Assembly (NCBI GenBank): GCA_016648135.1
Contig: JADDOH010003988.1
Span: 186,001-250,000 of the forward strand
Reading direction: 5' to 3'
DNA from: Agrypnia vestita
Taxonomy: Eukaryota > Arthropoda > Insecta > Trichoptera > Phryganeidae
DNA length: 64,000 bases
Shown here piece by piece: positions 58,701 through 64,000 of the stretch; position 1 is the first letter of the stretch; every line of letters begins with the position of its first letter. The position numbers and the translations under genes were made by a program. The notes beneath the pieces were generated by a model. The model had not been told where the DNA came from. It did no database searches and saw only the letters and a list, made by a program, of their open reading frames with translations.

Positions 58701-61234
58701 ACTAATAATGCGCGCGGCTTTTTGATTGCGTTTACCCGTGTGGGGTGTCCTTTATGTATTTAGCAGTATCTTGTGGAATCCATTTTATCTACACATATTA
58801 TTATGTCGCAGTCTCTAAAATTAGGGAATCCTATGCATACTTTCTTCAGTTGTCTGCCATGATACGCGCGGATGTTTTAGTTTACACTAATTCCTCGTAC
58901 TTGAATGCGTATTAAATTGTTTTTTACTTTTTAAAATTCCTCTTTAGTTCTATTCTTTTTTCTAATGACGAGTTTGTATTGTTAAAATGTAAAATTTTCT
59001 TTGGGAGAAGTTAATACTCACTTATATCACGTATTTATGGATGATGGTATGTCTAATAACTGTACTGTGTGTTGATCTGAGTCAGAAAAAGACAGAATCG
59101 AAGGTTAAAATCGAGTAAAGATTGAAGAAGTCTTTCAAAAATTCAAACATTTTCCATAAATTATAAAATCAAACATACGGGCATCCAAATGTGAGAAAAC
59201 GGAAAAAAAAATTTTTTTCATAAGTGAGAACAATATTGGATACTTTTAGTAATAGGAATGTCGCAATCTTTGCATTACCATAATATTTTATGCATTTTTA
59301 TGAATTTTATATAGTTTTCAAAATGATTTCTTGAAGTTTACAAAAAAAAAAATTTTTCAAAAATGAGTGGCTCTTTAACGCGATTTTACAATTTTTGGCG
59401 AATTTCGCAATCGCATTGAGATTTTTTTTGTACTTTGAATTAACGGGATTCTGCATAATTAGAAATGTTTTTTGGGTCCCTTGAATTTCGAATTAAGGAG
59501 GTTCCACTTAGGTGTTGCTTATCTCCGTAACTGTCGACATTTCAGCCAAAGTGTAAAGAATATTTTCTATTCAAAATTAAATGAACAAGACTCCCCAAAG
59601 TTTTTGCCACTAGCCACAAGACACCCTGTATACGGTCAATATAGTCCCAAAAATGTCCAATCTAAACTCAATAAAAAAGAATAATCACACAATTCGTCAT
59701 AGAGTGCATCTAAAGATACAAAAACTACTAAAGATATGTTTTTCAAACACTAAATAAAGAAATAATTATAAATATAACAAAATAATTTAAACGATTTTCC
59801 ACAATGTATTGCAGGAAACTAGGGTTATAGAATTTTGGGATAAACACAAAGAAATACACATGCAAAGCAATCTCGATAAAAACTGTACAGAAAACATTTG
59901 TCGAGGCTGCTTCTAGTTGCGGACAAAATTTCCCGGGTATTTTTATGATCGCTACTGTCTGCCGCCACGTATGGGACAGAGATTAACAGTATTTTGCCAG
60001 TAGTCGGTGGGCGTATCACGTTCGTCTACAAGGCACAAGGTGGTTTAAACAAATTAAAGCCAAAAATACCATAATTTGACAATAGTCGTCACAGAAAGCG
60101 CCAGTGTGGCGCAGTGTCATTGATTCATGGCTTATCTTATTTTCATTAATTTGATATTATTTTGTTGACTTCTTTGTATCTTACATAAAAATCATTATCA
60201 TAGTTTATAGCTACTGATTGACCTATAAATCATTATCATAGTTTAAAGACACAAAATTATTTATCACAGTCTAAGGTCATCAATTATAATGCCTCTAAAT
60301 GGCATTGCATATCAAAACAATATCTACATATTTCTGAATAATGCATAAGCATCAATAGATAAAAAATTCAAAGTAGAGTTGTGTTTTAGAATCAAACCTA
60401 ATAATTTCGTTGTCAGTCCGTCTGTCTGTCCGTCCGTCTGTCTTTCTGTCCGTCCGTCCGTTTATCCGTCTGTCTATCCCCATAACTTTGTATAACGTCC
60501 GTAATTTCATTTGAATACATGGCTAAAAAATTTAATTAACCAGCCGGAGATGGGGCTTGAACCCCTGGCCAGCAAACCGGTTGCTCTACACATGTTGCTA
60601 CGGTCGCCTCTCCATGAACCGCCAAAAAGATATTATAAATATATTCTAGGGCTTAGAGAAGATGCGAACCAATGTTCCGTCATTTTTGACAGGTTACAGC
60701 TAGTCTTTTTACTTAAGCTGTAACAAAAATTGCTCTTGAATACAGAGAATAAAAAGTATCCTTCGGATAAAATAAATTAATAGTACCTGTAAATTAACAT
60801 TTGGTTTGTGCTGTAGGAGAACCCACACACAATGCGGCAAACATTTGTGCGCAGCGATGTGTAAAGCTGTACAGCGACTTCTATTCACCGCGTTGATGTC
60901 CACATCTTTGTCAGAGAGAAGTATTTCCAATATCTGTATAAAAGGAAGCCATAAGATATTTAAATTAATTTTTTTTCTTCCCTTGGTGTATTTAAATACA
61001 ATATTGCAAGTCGTGACATGAATACACTATACCAAACAAATAAAAAATGATATTAAAGGTAATAAAAACCACCTCAGGTTGATTTCCAAAAGCCGCATCG
61101 TGCAGAACTGAGTCTCCGTCATCGTCCACAGCTGTGGGTTTAGCTCCCTTAGATAAGAGGAACTGCACAAGGGGACGGTGGCCCTGGTAAGCTGCCACCT
61201 GCAGAAGGGTCTTTCCGCAGTAAGGGCTGTCAAT
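46481..61234 (-). CDS. mib2: mind bomb 2 E3 ubiquitin ligase, C-terminal 628 codons in 11 exons
   Basis: Exons in order: 61234-61073, 60933-60787, 58363-58207, 57689-57499, 56025-55950, 55749-55607, 55274-55095, 53755-53473, 51644-51495, 50820-50671, 46728-46481. All have AG/GT borders and compatible phases, and the total (1887 nt) is a multiple of three. The product has ankyrin repeats in the first seven exons, a Ser/Pro/Asn-rich linker, a first RING ('ECVVCCELSEANCLLEPCGH', then C-x2-C ... 'MKKCLVC') and a C-terminal RING ('CCPICLERRR ... FLCGHGACSKC ... CHMCR') ending near the stop. Two RINGs with the 'ARMKKC' signature separate MIB2 from MIB1. MIB-family ligases ubiquitinate Notch ligands and other substrates at the membrane; fly mib2 is known for roles in muscle. 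The MIB/HERC2-ZZ N-terminus lies beyond the right edge. Confidence 0.93.
47948..48203 (+). pseudogene. hAT transposase fragment, middle part
   Basis: The frame has a basic lead ('KKRKLMNKNIQT') and then 'EQRQRLKNLKFINPETLMD' and 'LGQMFPSNI'. The pattern 'R..L..L.F(I/L)(N/D)P......L...FP' is seen in the central region of hAT transposases just before the catalytic C-terminus. The frame runs directly into the terminus of the inserted pogo-like element, which supplies the stop. N-terminal zinc finger and catalytic regions are missing. Confidence 0.65.
48688..49280. mobile_element. TIR element nested in the pogo-like element
   Basis: The left end 'aggccggcgtcacactagg' and right end 'atagtgtggcaccggcct' are inverted repeats with about 85 percent match. 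TA flanks both sides (48686-48687 and 49281-49282), although the true duplication length is uncertain. The element is GC-rich compared with its host element. Superfamily unassigned. Confidence 0.75.
48879..49223. mobile_element. piggyBac-like MITE nested at the fourth level
   Basis: Flanked by TTAA on both sides (48875-48878 and 49224-49227). Arms 'acgttttacgcgtgagtgc' and 'gactcgcgcgtaaaacgcg' are inverted, and a second pair of similar arms lies inside, so the unit is palindromic. TTAA targeting is the piggyBac hallmark; terminal bases are imperfect, so the assignment is tentative. Confidence 0.6.
49785..50139 (+). pseudogene. hAT transposase C-terminal dimerisation-region fragment
   Basis: Reading 'VTELDREWQALRNTSLPF' then 'PDDFWLHVSKIKKGDSSQIF' leads to 'LLAQFA'. 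After a frameshift it continues 'MPHSSANVERLF' and, after another small disruption, 'KTDIRNRLSTETLIGLL'. The 'P-H-S-S-A-x-V-E-R-x-F ... K-T-x-x-R-N-R-L' pattern is the hAT C-terminal (hATC) signature. At least two frame disruptions show the gene is dead. Confidence 0.85.
50671..50820 (-). CDS. mib2: mib2 exon: first RING finger
   Basis: 150 nt, phase 1/1. Acceptor tttccacag|GCGGTG, donor TTATTG|GTATGT. Carries a full cross-brace set: ECVVC, then C-G-H, C-x2-C and C-x2-C ('ARMKKCLVC'). Being phase-symmetric like the exon before it, skipping would delete this RING cleanly; whether that happens is unknown. Confidence 0.94.
50849..51342. mobile_element. pogo-like MITE, family P copy B
   Basis: Begins 'cagtaattcaaaccccgata' and ends 'acaaggttctattg', with TA on both sides (50847-50848 and 51343-51344). 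The interior matches copy A ('gatttcttgaaatat', 'gcataattcgaaatgtt'). It lies in the mib2 intron between the linker exon and the first RING exon. Confidence 0.8.
51495..51644 (-). CDS. mib2: mib2 exon: linker before the first RING
   Basis: 150 nt, phase 1/1. Acceptor ataaacag|GTGAAT, donor ACATAA|GTAAGC. Encodes 'ECSSSNSSPVHYANMMSRG' and a basic Ser/Pro-rich stretch ('HPVRPSRHKKSASPPSNI'). Its symmetric phase means it could be skipped without a frameshift. Confidence 0.85.
51876..52186 (+). mobile_element. Helitron-like 3' end, copy 4
   Basis: The 3' end 'gggtatgaacagctag' followed by T, and interior blocks such as 'ataggcgatatttctcc', match the Helitron-like copies at 21.4 and 25.6 kb. The 5' TC end is missing. 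It lies in a mib2 intron. Confidence 0.65.
52554..53301. mobile_element. Harbinger-like element in a mib2 intron
   Basis: The left end 'agccatgtattcactagggg' and right end 'cccctagtgaatacatggct' are exact inverted repeats, extended inward by 'acaaat'. TTA lies on both sides (52551-52553 and 53302-53304). A 3-bp TWA duplication is the PIF/Harbinger habit. The 748-bp interior is GC-rich with no transposase, carries a tandem duplicated segment ('gacatttccg(c/t)gac' twice) and a pogo-like left end at 53049. Exact long termini suggest a fairly recent insertion. Confidence 0.85.
53473..53755 (-). CDS. mib2: mib2 exon: linker
   Basis: 283 nt, phase 0/1. Acceptor atttcag|TTAGAA, donor GATATAG|GTATGT. 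Encodes a Ser/Asn/Pro/Ala-rich region ('LEDLLPNFLPHNEADSSG' to 'NYYNLVNYADI') with no domain, presumably a flexible linker between ankyrin repeats and RINGs. It is the longest exon in the window. Confidence 0.88.
55095..55274 (-). CDS. mib2: mib2 exon: last ankyrin-like segment
   Basis: 180 nt, phase 0/0. Acceptor ttttcag|GATTGC, donor AAAAAG|GTTAGT. Encodes 'DCPGIFAIYDKL' and 'YLIQKGCDPKAKNKDGKC', a final degenerate ankyrin repeat, then 'VYDLTDISVTSGKK'. Confidence 0.9.
55336..55420. repeat. 85-nt hairpin with 40-bp arms
   Basis: 55336-55375 pairs with 55381-55420 at 36 of 40 positions, loop 'cagcc'. The inner arm 'gccactatcca' with its partner recurs in the palindrome at 23928-23965. It lies in the mib2 intron between exons 55607-55749 and 55095-55274, so any transcript of the gene would contain it. 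Confidence 0.85.
55607..55749 (-). CDS. mib2: mib2 exon: ankyrin repeat
   Basis: 143 nt, phase 1/0. Acceptor ccttgcag|GACATT, donor AATAAA|GTGAGT. Encodes '(G)HCTVIEQLISLGCLVTAF' and 'DEDGNTALHIAYMKKA', followed by a polar linker with Gln, Ser and Lys. Confidence 0.92.
55950..56025 (-). CDS. mib2: mib2 short exon: ankyrin repeat
   Basis: Only 76 nt, phase 0/1. Acceptor ttttttag|GTAAAC, donor CACAAG|GTAAGT (a strong donor). Encodes 'VNIGHADLDHRNNRHQSPLL' and then 'LAISQ', completing the repeat 'N..R...SPLLLAI' that continues as 'GHCTVIEQL' in the next exon. The phase match on both sides supports it despite its size. Confidence 0.9.
56100..56690 (-). mobile_element. decayed LTR-retrotransposon gag fragment
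   Basis: Read on the - strand from about 56660, stops and frameshifts interrupt a Gln/Glu/Lys-rich coiled-coil-like stretch ('CQKQLEEQDQKQEQRHLED'). This is followed near 56270-56200 by 'LILTLRGPALDILQ', a wording typical of the Gag of Ty3/gypsy-type insect elements. It starts near 'LTEQMAT'. No LTRs, protease or polymerase are nearby. It lies in a mib2 intron in the same orientation as the gene. Confidence 0.6.
57499..57689 (-). CDS. mib2: mib2 exon: two ankyrin repeats
   Basis: Phase 1/0, 191 nt. Acceptor atttcag|ATACCA, donor GCTTTG|GTAAAC. Encodes 'ANKRGFNALQHAALKGN' and 'DDGFSALHLAALNGHAPAV', the clearest pair of ankyrin repeats in the gene. Confidence 0.94.
58207..58363 (-). CDS. mib2: mib2 exon: ankyrin repeat with proline-rich insert
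   Basis: Phase 0/1, 157 nt. Acceptor tttgtag|GATACA, donor CCCCG|GTTAGT. Begins 'DTYGDTALHDAI', then a Pro/Ser-rich insert within the repeat, then 'MRIIQMLCDYP'. This short exon has no long ORF of its own, so it is easily missed. Confidence 0.88.
58493..59510. mobile_element. pogo-like element, family P copy D
   Basis: Left end 'cagtaaaaccccattcgaaa' and right end near 'cgaattaaggaggttccact'. The interior ends match copy A (for example 'gaattaacgggattctgcat' against copy A 'gaattaacggggttctgcat'). About 1 kb, longer than copy B because of a central insertion (roughly 58700-59150). It lies in a mib2 intron. Confidence 0.7.
59516..59640. repeat. dispersed ~120-bp repeat, copy 2
   Basis: Second copy of the block at 45613-45735, directly next to the right end of pogo-like copy D. 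A 70-codon frame across it is not recognisable. Confidence 0.7.
60411..60480. repeat. (GTCY)n microsatellite
   Basis: About seventeen GTCT/GTCC tetramers with a few interruptions, in the mib2 intron between exons 60787-60933 and 58207-58363. Confidence 0.9.
60537..60625 (-). repeat. tRNA-derived SINE-like piece
   Basis: On the - strand 'ggggttcaagccccatctcc' contains a good RNA polymerase III box B (GGTTCAAGCCC) inside a short inverted stem, as in a T-arm. The upstream half is tRNA-like in composition, but I cannot fold a full cloverleaf. It is a SINE head or tRNA pseudogene, not a functional tRNA. Confidence 0.4.
60787..60933 (-). CDS. mib2: mib2 exon: ankyrin repeat
   Basis: Phase 0/0, 49 codons. 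Acceptor tatacag|ATATTG, donor TTACAG|GTACTA. Encodes an ankyrin repeat with 'CTALHIAAHKCLPHCVWVLL' and ends 'NVNLQ', continuing directly into 'DTYGDTALHDAI' of the next exon. Confidence 0.93.
61073..61234 (-). CDS. mib2: mib2 exon: ankyrin repeats
   Basis: Phase 0/0, 54 codons. Acceptor tttttag|ATTGAC, donor CCTGAG|GTGGTT. Encodes 'GKTLLQVAAYQGHRPLVQFL' and 'DDDGDSVLHDAAFGNQPE', ankyrin repeats whose 'LQVAAY' and 'GNQPE' wording is typical of MIB2. It is the most 5' exon I can place; the intron upstream runs past the LINE at the window edge. Confidence 0.93.
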
Positions 61235-63582
61235 CTAAAAATGTTAAATAATTAACAATGACCAACAATTAGGGAATTCCAGTCTACAGTATTTATGAAT
61301 CCTGGGATTATTTACCAAAATTATATTGACACCACTGACTAAATTATGCTTTGCTGTTGCTTTGGGCATATTATTCATATTAATAAAATTAGTTCACATT
61401 CAAACCACTATTTGTTAATCTTGCATTATTATTTACTTACATTATTTTTTGTTCAAAGATTCCTTAAATAAATACAAATATCTCACATAAATTGTATTTG
61501 TTCTAAATAAATAAACTTGTTTTAATTACTTTGTTTTAACCAAAATTAAAGTTTATTGTGAAATTTCAACACGTTTGGGGAGCGGTGCTCTTTTCTCTAG
61601 TAATGTACTTTTCAGGGTCTATGCTGATGACACGAAATCGCCATCTGACTTATGAAAAACATTGTCCACAAAATTCCACAAAAATCCACAAAAAAGAAAA
61701 AAGTCAGTCTGGTCGATTTCCATTAAATAGACAATTACAGTAAAACCTTGTTAATTCAAAATTCAAGGGATCCAAAAAAACATTTCGATTTATACATTTT
61801 TTTGCGGGGGCGAGGTTCCGTTACAAACCTACTCTGTATGCTTGAATAAGATAAAAATTGAAATGGCTGTCATTTCATTATGGCTGGAAAAAAATGACAT
61901 GGGGAGTTATTATGTTCTGTCTGTATCGGACAGGTAGATTATGATGGCAACATCATAAGACGATGTTGATGATGATGATGATGACCCATCTCAAGTCGTC
62001 AGAGGTGACCAATTTTGATGAATCTTTTTGTGTTATGGTCGCTAAATTAATACCTATCTGGAGAGTATACATACATATATGTAGAATCATTTTTTGACTT
62101 GGATGAAAAATTGACCTTTTTAGATTTCTTGAAAACGCGATAAGTATAGAAAATTACTTCGTCCATAGACGTGAGTAGCATCAAAATACGCGCGAAGGCG
62201 AGTACTTTGCAACTGTCATAAAAGGAATCGCATAAACATTGGTTTACTATTTTTCTTGAATTAATTAAAATCTGAACTCACATTGGTCGACTTGTTTGTT
62301 GAATTACCTAAATTAGTAAGACCCTGCAAGTCCAATGACTATATCACGGCCTTTTGCAAGGTCAGGCCAAACGAAGTGACATAGTTTTGAAACCCGTGAC
62401 GGGTTATGATAACCTTTTTATAAATTTTATCTGTTTGTAAAGAGAGTTTTTTCCTGCCGCGGCGGGCGACCAGACCCTAGTTCCACAACTCGCCGTTGGG
62501 TGCGCGCGCGTCGCGCCGGGATAGCTCGCTTGCGCTGTAATTGGTTAGTTCATTTGTTGTCATTTTGCTGTTGCGTAATGCGCAGTTCGTTGTGAAAAGA
62601 AAATAAAATAAACTCTGGTTATCGAGGCGGGTACCTGTTACACTTTGTGTGGTATCTTATACGCCATTGGACCGCTTTTATCTGTGTTTTACTTCTATCC
62701 TGCCACCTACTTTGGATTTCTACTTTGGGCCTGACTATTGCTGACAATCTCAGGCCTAGCCTCTAAATATTTCTGCGGCCCTGTGAAGAATTCTGGACCA
62801 CCACGGCTGGCGCTCCTCTATGAGGTATTTCGCATTCACGGCGAAAGGCTCTGCAGTTTACGAGGCATCTGCACTGTATTTTCTCCGGACCGACACTACC
62901 TACATTCTCGGCTTCTAGAGCAAGCATGGCGGATCACCCTTACATTTTTTGTTTCTGTGCGTAACACTGTCGATGTAATTGATCATACTTTATGCTATTG
63001 AAAGCTTTGACACCGGTCCCCGGACACTGTATATTTACTGTTCTCACTTGGAAAAAATCTTTTTTTTCCCATTTCGTCACATCTGTATGATCGTATTGAA
63101 AATGTTTAGTTCTCTTTGAGTTTATCAAAGGCTTCTTCTTCATCTTTACTCAATTGTAACTTTCAATTTTGCTTTTTTTCCGTCTCAGACCAACACAGCA
63201 CAGTTGTTAGAAATATAGTCCTCAATTAATAAGTGAAATAATATCGTATCGAAATGATATCGTATTCGTCAGTGGTTGTTGACACACGCGTTCTATCATT
63301 CTCTGTGTTGAACTGTCTCTAAAACAATAATTCGATCAACAGTGCTATGGAAGATATAAATGTACATTGATAATAGAACTGTGATTAATTTAGTGAATTC
63401 ATTTTGGCGACAAGAGAAGGTTTAGAATAAATAATATCGCAAATATACTTGAAGAACAATAAGTCTCAAGAAAGTGACAATAATAATAATTTAGTTTCAA
63501 CCACCTACATTAAGTGCAATAGAGTAATAAAGTAAATAAAAATAATAATAAATAAAAACAATCAATAAAGTGAAAAGCAATC
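61235..63582. other. mib2 intron, right side, with repeats
   Basis: No further mib2 exon was recognised, so the gene's 5' part must lie beyond the window. Contents: a pogo-like left end at 61738-61815 preceded by TA; a (GATGAT)n run near 61968; a GC-rich stretch at 62450-63000 containing 'gccgcggcgggcgac' and 'gtgcgcgcgcgtcgcgcc', which could be an LTR, a transposon 5' region or an unannotated first exon. I cannot decide from sequence. AT-rich 5' UTR-like sequence leads to the ORF at 63583. Confidence 0.4.
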
Positions 63583-64000
63583 ATGCACTGTGCGAGGAAG
63601 GAGTGCGAATCCCCGCTATTGCTTGAGGACGCGTTAACTTGCTCTGTCTGCAACGATACCTACCATTATTCCTGCGTTGGCCAGAGTGAACGGAACTTCC
63701 GAAAACTTGGTGACAAATCAAAAAGTTGGAAGTGTAAAAAAAATTGCACTAGCCTCTTCCAAGACACAATAAGTACAAAGACCACCAATAAGCCTTTAAA
63801 CAACTCATTGGAGGAGAATATTGCTTCCATTCTCGAAGAAATCACGAAAATTAGACAGGAATTTAAAACAGAATTATCGAACTTAAAAACCGAAATAAGT
63901 AAATCGATTGATTTCTGCTTGAACCGGATCGTTGAAGTAGACAATAGGGTGTCTGAATTGGATAAGAGAATCAAACCTCTTGACAATCTTGAAGAGGAAC
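63260..64000 (+). mobile_element. 5' part of a LINE-like retrotransposon (runs off the window)
   Basis: An ORF with the build of a LINE ORF1 follows an A-rich leader of about 300 bases. 'gtattcgtcagtggttg' at about 63263 resembles an insect initiator (TCAGT), the usual start of internal LINE promoters, so I place the 5' end about there. The element boundary is inferred; ORF2 would lie to the right of the window. It is oriented opposite to mib2. Confidence 0.5.
63583..64000 (+). CDS. zinc-finger/coiled-coil ORF1 protein of a LINE-like element, partial
   Basis: The frame opens at ATG 63583 and stays open for 139 codons to the window edge. Residues 3-55 form a PHD-type C4HC3 zinc finger: Cys3, Cys8, Cys20, Cys23, His28, Cys31, Cys51, Cys55, with Trp49 two residues before the last Cys pair, as is usual. 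From about residue 80 a heptad-like, Glu/Lys-rich region ('LEENIASILEEITKIRQEF' onward) predicts a coiled coil. PHD finger plus coiled coil is the common build of ORF1 proteins of insect CR1/Jockey-type LINEs, thought to bind the element RNA. A host PHD protein is possible but less likely given the absence of introns and the A-rich leader. It has no disruptions, unlike all other LINE pieces here. Confidence 0.75.
   Translation, partial: MHCARKECESPLLLEDALTCSVCNDTYHYSCVGQSERNFRKLGDKSKSWKCKKNCTSLFQDTISTKTTNKPLNNSLEENIASILEEITKIRQEFKTELSNLKTEISKSIDFCLNRIVEVDNRVSELDKRIKPLDNLEEE

Noticed and set aside
60537..60625. A functional tRNA gene
   Set aside because: Box B is good but no complete cloverleaf or acceptor stem can be folded; better explained as a SINE head.
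62450..63000. Solo LTR or 5' coding exon
   Set aside because: GC-rich and promoter-like, but I could not find matching LTR ends, a target duplication, a primer-binding site or an exon in phase with mib2.

Overview
This 64 kb window is AT-rich eukaryotic DNA, almost certainly from an insect. It has spliced genes with GT-AG introns, few coding exons and many decayed transposons: several LINE clades, Helitron-like elements, hAT, pogo-like, Harbinger-like and piggyBac-like DNA elements, and foldback MITEs. Short runs such as 'gtaggtacctac' are frequent, as in Lepidoptera and some Hemiptera, but I cannot fix the order.

Two host genes are convincing. (1) DUS4L, a tRNA-dihydrouridine synthase, lies on the + strand at 37218-38775 in two exons (392 aa). 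(2) mind bomb 2 (mib2), an E3 ubiquitin ligase, lies on the - strand. Eleven exons between 61234 and 46481 join in phase into 628 codons covering the ankyrin repeats and both RING fingers. The N-terminal MIB/HERC2 and ZZ part lies outside the window, beyond its right end. The two genes are convergent, with 7.7 kb between their stop codons. They share no pathway: DUS4L modifies tRNA, and mib2 ubiquitinates membrane-signalling and cytoskeletal substrates.

Layout. Bases 1-37 kb are a gene desert holding decayed LINE pieces (3.7-4.5, 9.2-10.2, 10.9-11.6, 14.9-15.6, 17.1, 29.0-29.3, 31.8-32.6 and 34.5-34.9 kb), Helitron-like elements (21.4, 23.7 and 25.6 kb), foldback MITEs (5.6, 19.1, 24.3, 28.3 and 35.8 kb) and several unexplained GC-rich islands (7.3, 10.3, 20.4, 27.7, 30.3 and 34.2 kb). 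Bases 37.2-38.8 kb are DUS4L. Bases 38.8-46.5 kb are intergenic with two pogo-like elements. Bases 46.5-61.2 kb are mib2, whose introns hold many DNA transposons. The last 0.4 kb opens a zinc-finger/coiled-coil ORF1 of a LINE-like element that runs off the edge.

The most striking structure is the last mib2 intron (46729-50670). It holds a hAT element with a 7/8-matched 8-bp target duplication. That element is split by a pogo-like element with a TA duplication, which holds a third terminal-inverted-repeat element, which holds a fourth with TTAA flanks. I found no new defence, secretion or biosynthetic system, no CRISPR array and no bona fide tRNA or rRNA gene.
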